From Thermofilum sp. (GTDB lineage Archaea > Thermoproteota > Thermoprotei > Thermofilales > Thermofilaceae): 10,670 bases of DNA. This document shows, piece after piece, positions 1 through 7,195 of this stretch; position 1 is the first letter of the stretch, and each line of letters starts with the position of its first letter. The stretch lies in contig JAJHRM010000073.1 in assembly GCA_020832965.1 (NCBI GenBank), positions 1-10,670 of the forward strand, read 5' to 3'. The translations under genes and the position numbers were made by a program. A model generated the notes under the pieces. The model searched no databases. It saw only the letters and a program-made list of their open reading frames with translations, and was not told the DNA's origin.

Positions 1-263
1 AGCACCCTCAGCTCGCCCCCCTCCCTCTCGACAGCGTAAAGAAGCGCGGGCCTCAGGAGGCGGGTGTCGAGCGGGTTAACGCGCACGCCGCTGCCCCAGA
101 AGTCCGCGTAGCGGGCCGCCGCCCTCGGGTAGCTCGAAAGCGCGTAAGCGAGAAGCGCGCAAACAGCCACCGCGTAAGCAACCCTCAAAACCCCATCACC
201 GCGGTTCCTTGCCTCACGGTAGAAAAAGATGCCGCGCAATGCAGGATCTGCTATTTCGTGCAC
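1..263 (-). CDS. N-terminus of an unidentified membrane-anchored or secreted protein (partial, runs off left edge)
   Basis: An open frame without stops runs from a GTG at 263 to the left edge; a TAG codon two codons before the GTG bounds it. Alternative starts are TTG at 239 and TTG at 188. The last has a GGTGA motif seven bases upstream and would put the protein start directly at a hydrophobic segment (RVAYAVAVCALLAYAL). With the longer starts this segment follows an Arg-rich stretch (FFYREARNRGDG), which fits a positive-inside membrane anchor. After it come ARYADFWGSGVRVNPLDTRLLR and RPALLYAVEREGGELRV. Codons are GC-rich in the third position from about residue 10 on, supporting real coding. 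I do not recognise the family, and too little is present to assign a function. The gene lies downstream of the nuclease gene on the same strand but 257 bases away, so it is probably transcribed separately. The start choice is uncertain. Confidence 0.55.
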   Translation of the reverse strand, partial: MHEIADPALRGIFFYREARNRGDGVLRVAYAVAVCALLAYALSSYPRAAARYADFWGSGVRVNPLDTRLLRPALLYAVEREGGELRV

Positions 264-520
264 CCCCTATATGCGCATCCTGGTCGATCTAACGCTCTTG
301 CATGATCAATGCTCCAGCAAACGGTCGACACGTACAATGACTTAGCGCGCATTTTTATGCATTTAAGCTAACTCACGTACCTAGCTACCGCTAACCTCTA
401 TACTTTCCTTAAGTCAAGAATCCCACACTCTTATCGAGCACGCAACAGACTCAGCTCACTTTGCTTCACAAAAGCTATCCCATATTAGCTTTACTTTAAC
501 TTAAAAATATAGAATTAATA
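264..520. other. Gene-free intergenic stretch
   Basis: No convincing gene on either strand. It becomes AT-rich towards the right. It contains a perfect 7-base inverted repeat (AAAGCTA at 471-477, TAGCTTT at 486-492, 8-base loop) of unknown role. Reading away from the nuclease gene on the minus strand, a T5 run occurs at 507-503. I see no tRNA-like or CRISPR structure. Confidence 0.5.
503..520 (-). terminator. Probable T-run terminator of the nuclease-propeller gene
   Basis: Immediately after the TAA stop (523-521) the minus strand is very AT-rich and includes a TTTTT run at 507-503. Archaeal termination commonly occurs at T-runs without a stable hairpin. The run is short, so this is a weak call. 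Confidence 0.35.
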
Positions 521-2134
521 TTAAGGCGGTATTTGCGCTAAGGCTACTTGAGAAGGCGACAGACCGGGTAAACTGCTCCAGGACATGAGCTGGTTTAGGT
601 ACCAACCTGATACCCATGTGAACCAGATGCTCTTCCCATCCGAACCTATAACTGCCAAGTGTAGAACAGGCATTGGAACCGCGAGGATAGGCCCTCCTTC
701 TTCTACCACGTCGGGAGTCACGATTTCCGAGCATTTGATCTCAGAAGCCGCTACAGTGCTACCTTCGACACGGTTCCAACCATTCCACTCGTCACTGAGC
801 ACGGTAAGGTAGATCCCGTTATCCATACCCCTAACGGCCAGCCACACCGTGGAGCCGTCGCTGGTCATCGAGGGGGCGCTGGGCGTCAAACCGGGCAGCT
901 GCCTCCAACCGCTAAACTGCCAATTCTGCAGATCGAGGTACGCGTACCATATGCTTCGCCCATCGCTACCGCGCACCACTATGTGCAGCTTGCCGTTGGC
1001 GACCGCCGCCGCCGGAGCGTCGACCGTCGAGCCCGTGGGCAAGCGCCTCCAGCTGCTCCACTTCGAGGTCGTCTCGTCGAACACGTTGTAGTAAATTCCG
1101 TTATCCATACCCCTAACGACCAGCACCAGCTTCCCGCTGAAGCTCCCGCTCAGGTCGCTCACGAGCACTGGCCTAGAGGGAGTAGCGCCGGGCAGCTGCA
1201 CCCAGCCTACGAACTTCTGGCTCGCGATGTCAAAGTAGCCGAAGTAGATCCCGTTATCCATACCCCTAACGGCGACGTACACCCGGGACCCTTCCGCGTT
1301 CGCTGCAGCCGAGGGGGCATCAAGGGTTAATCCGGGCAGCTGCACCCAAGCGCTGCACGCGCTCGCGTTGCACAGAGCGTAGTATATCCTGTTGTCGAGG
1401 CCGCGCACAACCGCTAGGTGAAGGGAAATGCGAGGATACACCCGTTTGGCTTTCTCCGAGATAAGGTTAATCACCATCTCTCTATAGAGCTTGGCTTCGC
1501 AGAGCTTGCAGGCGGTCTTGATCTCGTACCTCCCACTAAGAATTGTCACATATGCCCGGCTAGCCCCGATAGGAGTAATGTTTAGAACAGGTTGCGAGTA
1601 GGATGTGATGTTGACGAAGTAGGGTAGTGCGATGTTGTGGTTCGTCAGCCAGACCCAGTACGGGTGCTCGTCGGGCGGAATGTAGAGCGCGCGCTTGACG
1701 TACTGGCTCCCTTGAGTCAGGAACCACTTGTTAACGTTAACCCAGTCCACCATTTCGCTGCCGTCCTCGAATCGAACTCCCACGTAGGGGCACCAGAGGT
1801 ACCCCAGCAACCTACCGTACTTGTCGCGGGGTTCCAGGTCATCCATGTCGAGCGCGGCCTTGCTACCTTGAAGAGCCCACCTGCACAAGTTCTCAAGCGC
1901 TTGCTTGGCTTCCGGTCCCATGGGCTCGCTCAGCTCGTACGCGTCGTACCCCACCAGCCGGACGTAAGTCCCGTTCGACAGCCGGACCGTATCTCCGTCA
2001 ACCACGTACCACAGCTGCACGAGCGCGGAGTCGGAGTCCGGCACCTCGAAAAGGTAGTAGTTGCAGATGGGGGAGGTGAAAACCTGCAACGCTGCCAGAG
2101 ACATGGCGAGCGCTATAAGCGCGGCTTTCCGCAT
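521..2134 (-). CDS. Secreted thermonuclease (SNase-like) fused to a six-repeat lectin-like beta-propeller
   Basis: The 537-residue protein starts with a typical signal peptide (MRKAALIALAMSLAALQVFTS). Residues about 40-150 match the staphylococcal nuclease/thermonuclease fold: VVDGDTVRL at 44-52, RLVGYDAYE at 59-67, GPEA at 73-76 and DKYGRLLGY at 104-112. These place the SNase catalytic set at R59, E67 and R108 and metal ligands at D48 and D64, so the enzyme looks active (calcium-dependent phosphodiesterase on DNA/RNA in the family). Residues 150-235 form a linker with a CKLC motif (209-212). From about 236 to the end are six propeller repeats with cores VRGLDNRIYY, VRGMDNGIYF, VRGMDNGIYY, VRGSDGRSIWY, VRGMDNGIYL and VIGSDGKSIWF. 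They resemble DUF346/PLL lectin blades, which suggests carbohydrate binding outside the cell; that is inference. The ATG at 2134 has no Shine-Dalgarno but a TTTAAA box 27 bases upstream. It is divergent from the next gene. No frame damage is seen. Confidence 0.9.
   Translation of the reverse strand: MRKAALIALAMSLAALQVFTSPICNYYLFEVPDSDSALVQLWYVVDGDTVRLSNGTYVRLVGYDAYELSEPMGPEAKQALENLCRWALQGSKAALDMDDLEPRDKYGRLLGYLWCPYVGVRFEDGSEMVDWVNVNKWFLTQGSQYVKRALYIPPDEHPYWVWLTNHNIALPYFVNITSYSQPVLNITPIGASRAYVTILSGRYEIKTACKLCEAKLYREMVINLISEKAKRVYPRISLHLAVVRGLDNRIYYALCNASACSAWVQLPGLTLDAPSAAANAEGSRVYVAVRGMDNGIYFGYFDIASQKFVGWVQLPGATPSRPVLVSDLSGSFSGKLVLVVRGMDNGIYYNVFDETTSKWSSWRRLPTGSTVDAPAAAVANGKLHIVVRGSDGRSIWYAYLDLQNWQFSGWRQLPGLTPSAPSMTSDGSTVWLAVRGMDNGIYLTVLSDEWNGWNRVEGSTVAASEIKCSEIVTPDVVEEGGPILAVPMPVLHLAVIGSDGKSIWFTWVSGWYLNQLMSWSSLPGLSPSQVALAQIPP
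809..1273. repeat. Near-identical blade-coding DNA repeats inside the nuclease-propeller gene
   Basis: A 30-base stretch is identical at 809-838 and 1244-1273, and a related 21-base stretch lies at 1098-1118. All share the core ccgttatccatacccctaac, which encodes VRGMDNGI on the minus strand. Other blades in the window use similar but not identical codons. Identity this long at DNA level, in codons that could vary silently, suggests recent blade duplication or gene conversion. Confidence 0.7.
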
Positions 2135-2158
2135 CGCGTTATTTTTCTGCAGAACGGC

Positions 2159-2164
2159 TTTAAA
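2159..2164 (-). promoter_or_regulatory. Archaeal box A (TATA) of the nuclease-propeller gene
   Basis: TTTAAA on the minus strand is centred 27 bases upstream of the ATG at 2134, preceded by the purine-rich AAAACGA that could act as a BRE. The distance puts the transcription start at or next to the ATG, implying a leaderless mRNA. This agrees with the absence of a Shine-Dalgarno motif. Confidence 0.55.
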
Positions 2165-2209
2165 TCGTTTTGCTTCTCCGCGCGCTTGGGCAGCGGTCGT
2201 GCATAAAAG

Positions 2210-2216
2210 TTATAAA
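2210..2216 (+). promoter_or_regulatory. Archaeal box A (TATA) of the double-propeller gene
   Basis: TTATAAA lies in an AT-rich block, centred 24 bases upstream of the GTG at 2237, with AAAAG just before it as a possible BRE. No Shine-Dalgarno motif precedes the GTG. It stands back to back with the minus-strand box A at 2159-2164, so the 102-base gap is a compact divergent promoter region. Confidence 0.5.
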
Positions 2217-2236
2217 CTTATATTGTTTTACAATAT

Positions 2237-2926
2237 GTGGAGAAAAACACCGCACAGCTTCTTTTAGTGGCGATCTCTGCTCTAGCGCTACTCCTCGCTC
2301 GTCTTCAACCAGTTTCTGCGGAACCAGGTTTTTGGAGCCCGAAACCCAGCGTAACGTTAAGGATCCCGGTAACGCCGGGACCGTATAGAGACTACGCGCT
2401 TTGCGCGGCAGTCTGGGGGAATTACGTCTTCGTAGCTGGAGAACACAACGTTTCCGGCAAGGATACCGAGTTTATGGTGTATAAGTTGAACAAAACATCC
2501 GGAGAAGTAATCCAATACTGGAAGCTCAACCCCACGAATGATATAGATTATTTATACGATTGTATTGTTGTTGACAACTACCTTTATGCAATCGGTTATG
2601 ATTCAGGAAATGATTACCAGTGGGATATAATTCGGTTTGATGCCACAAATTTAAATAACTATATCAGAGTGACCTACGATTATAGTGGGTGGGACACATC
2701 CTACTCTGTAGCAACTGATGGAAACGCTATCTACGTAGCAGGTTCAGTTTATTCAGGCAACTGGTGGTGTATTCGAAAATACGATTTAAACTTGAACTTT
2801 AAAGGTATGTCGCGATACGATCTCGTAGGCGGTAGTAGGGATGAAGCTTACGCTATCGGCGTTAACCCGAAAACAAGGCAAGTGTGGGTTGTAGGCGGAG
2901 CTGGCAACGATGCAAAAACCACTTGA
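2237..2926 (+). CDS. Secreted double-propeller protein, 5' part (frame ends at a premature TGA)
   Basis: It starts at GTG 2237; an overlapping ATG at 2235 is in another frame and stops after ten codons. Residues 1-28 are a signal peptide (LLLVAISALALLLARLQ, cleavage about VSA-EP). The rest consists of beta-propeller blades with the pattern A..D..YVAG....D....KYDLN, similar to SBBP/PQQ-like repeats. Three full blades are seen (about 52-95, 103-150, 153-197), and a fourth begins at about 201 and is cut at TGA 2924-2926. The -1 frame continues the same blade without loss: VGGAGNDA in this frame would be followed by KNHLKIFDTDLN, matching blade 3 (IRKYDLNLN) in spacing. This is therefore the first part of one gene of about 640 codons ending at 4161. 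The break sits at an A5 run (2915-2919): a lost A, a -1 slip on AAA, or a sequencing error would explain it. As read, the product would be a truncated propeller. Confidence 0.85.
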   Translation: MEKNTAQLLLVAISALALLLARLQPVSAEPGFWSPKPSVTLRIPVTPGPYRDYALCAAVWGNYVFVAGEHNVSGKDTEFMVYKLNKTSGEVIQYWKLNPTNDIDYLYDCIVVDNYLYAIGYDSGNDYQWDIIRFDATNLNNYIRVTYDYSGWDTSYSVATDGNAIYVAGSVYSGNWWCIRKYDLNLNFKGMSRYDLVGGSRDEAYAIGVNPKTRQVWVVGGAGNDAKTT

Positions 2927-4161
2927 AAATTTTTGACACTGACCTGAATTTACTGAAGAGCATGGATCTACCCGTTTCTCTGCAAAAACTGGTTCCCTAC
3001 GCGTGGTTTTACACGTCTATCGCTTTCGACGTACTGGGGAACGCGTACGTAGCGATCGGCGACACTATCCTGAAATTGAACTCAGACGGGATTATTGTGA
3101 AGCAAGTTTCCCTCCAAGGGAACGTTACAAAGCTGATCACTGTCACCGACTACATTTACGCAATCGTTAGGGAGAAAGGCTACGCGGTTGTACACGTTTT
3201 GAATAGGGAACTGCAAGTGGTGGGTAGCCTCCCGCTAGAAAAAGGGTATTTTAGAGGAGCCTCTTTCGATGGGTCAAGCCTCTATCTTGCAGGGTATTAC
3301 TTCCCGACCGCAACCGATCACGATTGGCTAATCTATGGGATCGATCCCCTAGTGAGTAGGTTTCACCTTGTTGTGCGGGGGATGAACGACGGGGTATACT
3401 ATAGGTGGTTAACCTCCAGTTGGAGCCCGTGGGTTAGCCTCCCAGGCTTCACGGTGGATGCTCCAGCGGCAGCCGAGTTTGGAGACTCTCTCCTGCTAGC
3501 CGTCCGCGGTAGAGATAACGGAATATGGTACGGTTCAATCACGCTTTCATCAGGAGAGTTTACCGGGTGGCGGAGTTTACCGGGTTCAACACCGTCGCGC
3601 CCCGCAATAGCTGTTGACGCAAAAAACTCTAAAGTATACCTAGCCGTGAGAGGAAACGATAACGGAATCTACTACAGCGAGCTAGAAGGCCCCGGATGGA
3701 TGCAGCTTCCTGGTAGCACGATCGATGCACCGGCAGCTGCTGTTGTAAGCAACAGGCTCCACATCGTTGTTAGGGGTAGCGACGGGTTAAGCATCTACCA
3801 CGGGCAGCTTGATCTATCAACTGGCAAGTGGCTCGGCTGGAATCAGCTTTCGGGTTCGACTCCGAGTGCTCCGAGCCTCGCTTCGAACGGAACCCACTTG
3901 TTCCTCGCCGTGAGAGGCGGCGACAACGGGATATACGTTAAAGTGTGGAGCGGCGCGTGGGGACAGTGGGAGAGAATCCCCACCGGCTCAACACCAAGCT
4001 CGCCATCGATAACCTGCTACAACGGTAACCTCTATGTTTTTGTTAGAGGGGACGACAACGGAATATATTATTGCTGGAAAACAGAGAACGGGCAATGGTC
4101 CTCCTGGAGTAAACTAAGCGGGTTAACTCCCAATGCACCTGCTTCCGCTCCTCCTCCCTAA
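2884..4161 (+). CDS. Secreted double-propeller protein, 3' part with six-repeat lectin-like propeller
   Basis: This frame continues the preceding ORF in the -1 frame; the GTG at 2884 is probably not a real start, because the true homology only begins near 2920 (HLKIFDTDLN). Residues about 12-155 finish blade 4 and add three more of the N-terminal propeller (YTSIAFDVLGNAYVAIGD, VTDYIYAIVREKGYAVV, FDGSSLYLAGYYF), making seven blades in total. Residues about 157-425 are the six-repeat DUF346/PLL-like module, with cores [51 protein letters not shown] and VRGDDNGIYY. It ends in NAPASAPPP right after blade 6, as in the neighbouring proteins. Unlike the other three modules, blade 1 lacks the cysteine pair. 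No catalytic domain is visible, so a binding or adhesion role is more likely than an enzymatic one. The fragment has no signal peptide of its own and would need frameshifting to be exported. Confidence 0.82.
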   Translation: MGCRRSWQRCKNHLKIFDTDLNLLKSMDLPVSLQKLVPYAWFYTSIAFDVLGNAYVAIGDTILKLNSDGIIVKQVSLQGNVTKLITVTDYIYAIVREKGYAVVHVLNRELQVVGSLPLEKGYFRGASFDGSSLYLAGYYFPTATDHDWLIYGIDPLVSRFHLVVRGMNDGVYYRWLTSSWSPWVSLPGFTVDAPAAAEFGDSLLLAVRGRDNGIWYGSITLSSGEFTGWRSLPGSTPSRPAIAVDAKNSKVYLAVRGNDNGIYYSELEGPGWMQLPGSTIDAPAAAVVSNRLHIVVRGSDGLSIYHGQLDLSTGKWLGWNQLSGSTPSAPSLASNGTHLFLAVRGGDNGIYVKVWSGAWGQWERIPTGSTPSSPSITCYNGNLYVFVRGDDNGIYYCWKTENGQWSSWSKLSGLTPNAPASAPPP

Positions 4162-4164
4162 ATA

Positions 4165-4173
4165 TTTTTCCTT
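4165..4173 (+). terminator. T-run terminator of the double-propeller gene
   Basis: TTTTTCCTTT begins four bases after the TAA stop at 4159-4161. It lies in an 87-base gap between convergent genes, where termination from both sides is expected. Confidence 0.45.
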
Positions 4174-4234
4174 TCAAATTGTCGATCAATAGCATTAAAG
4201 GTCAGGAACGTTTTAGTAAATGGATAAAAGAGTT

Positions 4235-4241
4235 AAAAAAA
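4235..4241 (-). terminator. T-run terminator of the metalloprotease-propeller gene
   Basis: On the minus strand a run of seven Ts begins eight bases after the TAA stop (4251-4249), followed by further T-rich sequence (CTTTTATC). This is typical of archaeal T-run termination, and it opposes the terminator of the convergent gene. Confidence 0.5.
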
Positions 4242-4248
4242 GTCTTAT

Positions 4249-5598
4249 TTATTGTGTTGTTGAGGGGGCGCTGGGGGTTGTGCCATCAAGTGCGCTCCAT
4301 GGGGTGTAGGAGTTGAAACTGGTTCTGCGCGTGTAGTATATCCCGTTATCGTTGCCTCTAACCGTAATGTAGAGGCATCCGTCAGCGAACCATACGGTTG
4401 CAGCTGGGCTCGAGGGTGTTGAGCCGGTTGGCACGCGTTCCCAGCCGCTCCACGATCCCTCCCAGATGTTCACGTAAACCCTTGAATCCAAACCTTTAAC
4501 AGCAAGGTACAGCTTGCTGCAATCGGTAGCCAGCGAGGGCTCCGCATCGGTAAAACCATCAACCACGCTCCAAGACACGTCGATGTAGCTCGAGGACCCG
4601 ATCAGCTGGGCGGGATCCACCTGACCGTAGTAGATCGACCGCCCATCCGATCCAACAACTACCAAGTGCAGCTTCCCACCCAGGACCGCCGCGGCAGGCC
4701 CTTTAGCTGTTGAACCACTCAAACGCTTCCAACCGCTCCAGCTGGCGCTGTACAGATCGTAGACGTTAACGTAGATGCCGTTATCCCCACCCCTAACAAC
4801 AACGTATACCTTTGAACCGTCGCTAGCGAGCGCAGGCCTAGAGGGGGTAGACCCAGGCAGCTTCTGCCAAACAACACTACTGCTGCCAACGCTCTCCACA
4901 CGACCGAAGTAGATGCTTCCACCATCCATACCCCTAACCGCCACGTAAAGCCTCCCACCAACAAGCACAGCGGAGGGGGAGTCGGGAGTAGCCCCCGAAA
5001 GCTTAACGTAACCGCACCCAGACAAGCACGGCTTATAGTATATCGAGTTATCCATACCACGCACAACCGCAATAACGTTTACGTTGTTATTGAGAATCAG
5101 TTTTAACCCGTCATTTATTCTCTCATCTGAAACACCATATCCAGCCATCTGGAATAGCCAAGCCAAGTTTTGCCTAGCAAGATACGAGTACAGAGTAATC
5201 ATCGTCTCGTTCACATTAAAGCCATTCGCCATTAGCCTATCTTTCATTGAAGTATTGTTGGCCCACAGCTGGAAAAATTGCCTATGGATATCCGCACCAT
5301 AAACCTTATGAAGGTAGAAAAAGACAAACTGCATGCGTTCGATCTCCGAAACGTTTTTATCCCCAGAAATGTAGTCGAAGAAGGCTGGATGAGTACCCCA
5401 GTACCAAAGCCTAACGTTGGTGCCATAAAGGTTCGCTACAGCTTCGATACCCAAGTAAGTTGCTAAGGGTTCACAAAAAAGCGGGCATTCGACGTAGTAT
5501 ACTAGTGGCGGTGTGAAAGAGTACATGTGCCCAAGCTCGTGCGAGAGAACACCCAACCCAACCATGGTGCACGTGGACTGGCCACCTCGCAACTCCAA
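4249..5598 (-). CDS. Gluzincin metalloprotease catalytic core plus six-repeat propeller (C-terminal part of an interrupted gene)
   Basis: The frame contains HELGH at residues 20-24 and, exactly 18 residues later, E43 in CEPLATYLG. This is the HExxH-x18-E zinc signature of gluzincins, in which two His and one Glu bind zinc and E21 is the catalytic base. The following helical region (about 85-170: [35 protein letters not shown]) resembles the part after the active site in M60/enhancin-like peptidases; the family assignment is tentative. Residues about 174-449 are the six-repeat propeller, with cores [10 protein letters not shown] (followed by the pair CLSGC), [42 protein letters not shown] and [10 protein letters not shown]. 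The TTG at 5598 is unlikely to be a genuine start. The N-terminal half of the protease domain lies in the overlapping frame upstream, and a +1 shift at about 5584-5588 joins them (GVGVAR to [12 protein letters not shown]). On its own this fragment would lack an export signal. Confidence 0.85.
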   Translation of the reverse strand: MELRGGQSTCTMVGLGVLSHELGHMYSFTPPLVYYVECPLFCEPLATYLGIEAVANLYGTNVRLWYWGTHPAFFDYISGDKNVSEIERMQFVFFYLHKVYGADIHRQFFQLWANNTSMKDRLMANGFNVNETMITLYSYLARQNLAWLFQMAGYGVSDERINDGLKLILNNNVNVIAVVRGMDNSIYYKPCLSGCGYVKLSGATPDSPSAVLVGGRLYVAVRGMDGGSIYFGRVESVGSSSVVWQKLPGSTPSRPALASDGSKVYVVVRGGDNGIYVNVYDLYSASWSGWKRLSGSTAKGPAAAVLGGKLHLVVVGSDGRSIYYGQVDPAQLIGSSSYIDVSWSVVDGFTDAEPSLATDCSKLYLAVKGLDSRVYVNIWEGSWSGWERVPTGSTPSSPAATVWFADGCLYITVRGNDNGIYYTRRTSFNSYTPWSALDGTTPSAPSTTQ

Positions 5599-6997
5599 CG
5601 CCGAAGCCGATAAAATTGGTGCCTGCGACCCCGCACCACTCGAGGTTCACTTCGACTCTGTGTGGCTTGCCTTGGAGCCTCTCTCCCAAGCAAGCTCCCA
5701 TGGACTTGTATACAGCTTCCAGTGTATCTATGAAGGTCTGGACTCTCACTTGTCGGCTTACGTTCCAGAAGTACTCGGTTGGTATGTGGAGTGCGAAATC
5801 CTCGCTTTGCATGTCCCTATACTTGACGAGACGGCTTTCATCGTAAAGGAGACCGCTCATCGAGACTTTACCCAAACCCCCTAGGGGCCCTAGATCAGCG
5901 TACAGCTCGAACCTTGCTGAATCCGTGAATGTTCTCCCCACACCGTAGAAGAGAGTACCGGGAATGTAATTCCCGATGTTATCTCTGTAAACCTCACTAT
6001 CCCCTTCAAAAACCCTCAAGGTTATGTTCCGCCCGCCTGTAGGGTCTGAGTAAAACGCTAGAACGTTCCCGAACTCGTCCCTTATGTCGAACCACAGCTG
6101 CGTGTCCTGCTTTACGATCCACATGCGGAAGGATCCTTTGCCGCCGAAAGAGTACGAGTACTCGCTGTTCGCCTGTAGGGTCAGAGCTATGCTTTCAAAA
6201 TAGTAGTACCACCCTGGGGGGATGTACCTTGCGTTTACTACAACATTCATCGGCGTTATGTGGAACAAACTTCTTCCAGTTATCGGGAAAAGGAAAACCC
6301 AGTTTCCCAAATAAAGATCTGGTAACCTAAACTCTATATCCCAATAATTCGACAAGCTTCCATCAGTTTCGTACGCGGTTACCAACAGCTTCGACGAGTT
6401 CATCGATGAAATAATGTTGACCATTTGATCTTCTGGTTTTACTTCCTTTACTAAAATATATCCATCTGAATTCGTAGAAGTTCGTTTTATGGCTATGACT
6501 GTTAGATTCTGATCTTCAATGTTCGTGAGCAACGTCAATACACCAGTTGTCGTGCGCCCCACGAAGGCTGGGGGAACAGCCGGGACGTATTTAGAGACGA
6601 GAACGTATATCTCGTCCATAGGTAGCGGAGCGCCTCTTTCGTCAATTACTTCTACACTGGTCGACTTCGATGGCTTCAGCGTTATAAAAACGTCGCTGTC
6701 TATGTAAGCCGTTGTTTGGAGGAACAACCCTTTGTTAGGGTTTTGGGCAGCGTAATCCCAGCCGCTTGAAGCTATAAAAACCCAATTGCCAGTTGGCAGC
6801 ATGAAGTTGTACTTGCCTTCTTTATCGGTGACTCCCCATTCCTCGAAGTGCGGATACATAACTCCCCAATCCAGCGAGAAAGCTTTGATGAGGGCTCCTT
6901 TAATCGGATTACCCGCTTCGTCAGTCACAAACACGGTAGCATTATGCAGTTTGAAATCGTACAAACACTTGGTAGCATATAGTGGGCTAGCTCGCAA
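5471..6997 (-). CDS. Middle part of interrupted surface metalloprotease: PEGA-like, carboxypeptidase-regulatory-like and N-terminal peptidase region
   Basis: The only possible start is TTG 6997, but the frame is clearly coding back to 7195, directly after a TAG. That extra 66-codon stretch (IIIVAKSDALVYVNGEYKG ... LFPGYHELKITAGG) looks like a complete PEGA domain and contains no ATG, GTG or TTG. From TTG, residues about 18-105 look like a carboxypeptidase-regulatory/CNA-B-like beta-sandwich ([35 protein letters not shown]), and a second weaker one follows ([13 protein letters not shown]). Residues about 170-380 are an unknown beta-rich region with several N-glycosylation sequons. Residues about 385-480 ([50 protein letters not shown]) lead straight into the HELGH core, which lies in the other frame. 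The last residues, after VAR, are out-of-frame sequence. As read, the product would lack an export signal and the zinc site, so it is best seen as the middle of a gene spanning 8524 to 4249. Confidence 0.78.
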   Translation of the reverse strand: MRASPLYATKCLYDFKLHNATVFVTDEAGNPIKGALIKAFSLDWGVMYPHFEEWGVTDKEGKYNFMLPTGNWVFIASSGWDYAAQNPNKGLFLQTTAYIDSDVFITLKPSKSTSVEVIDERGAPLPMDEIYVLVSKYVPAVPPAFVGRTTTGVLTLLTNIEDQNLTVIAIKRTSTNSDGYILVKEVKPEDQMVNIISSMNSSKLLVTAYETDGSLSNYWDIEFRLPDLYLGNWVFLFPITGRSLFHITPMNVVVNARYIPPGWYYYFESIALTLQANSEYSYSFGGKGSFRMWIVKQDTQLWFDIRDEFGNVLAFYSDPTGGRNITLRVFEGDSEVYRDNIGNYIPGTLFYGVGRTFTDSARFELYADLGPLGGLGKVSMSGLLYDESRLVKYRDMQSEDFALHIPTEYFWNVSRQVRVQTFIDTLEAVYKSMGACLGERLQGKPHRVEVNLEWCGVAGTNFIGFGVGVARWPVHVHHGWVGCSLARAWAHVLFHTATSILRRMPAFL

Positions 6998-7195
6998 AAC
7001 TTCCGGCGTAACAATTTTATTCTCACCTGGAGATAAATAGATGAGCGCTGATTCAACAGTGCCTCCTGCTGTGATTTTGAGCTCATGGTACCCTGGGAAT
7101 AGGGATGGAATTACGAGAGCACCCGTCGAGTTAGTTTTTCCTTTGTATTCACCATTTACATAAACTAGAGCATCAGATTTAGCTACAATTATTAT

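Noticed and set aside
471..492. Inverted repeat AAAGCTA/TAGCTTT as an intrinsic terminator
   Set aside because: No T-run follows it on the minus strand, and the T5 run nearer the stop codon is a better candidate.
983..1330. Plus-strand open frame antisense to the propeller
   Set aside because: Arg/His/Ala-rich translation with no motifs, a mirror of the repetitive minus-strand blades.
1637..2206. Plus-strand open frame of 189 codons
   Set aside because: It lies antisense to the SNase domain and signal peptide of a well-supported gene; its translation shows no domain and is explained by GC-rich codon structure.
4719..5072. Minus-strand frame overlapping the propeller of the protease
   Set aside because: Out-of-frame shadow of the repeats; the in-frame reading has clear blade cores.
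5513..5884. Plus-strand frame antisense to the protease
   Set aside because: Covers conserved metalloprotease coding sequence on the opposite strand and lacks any features of its own.
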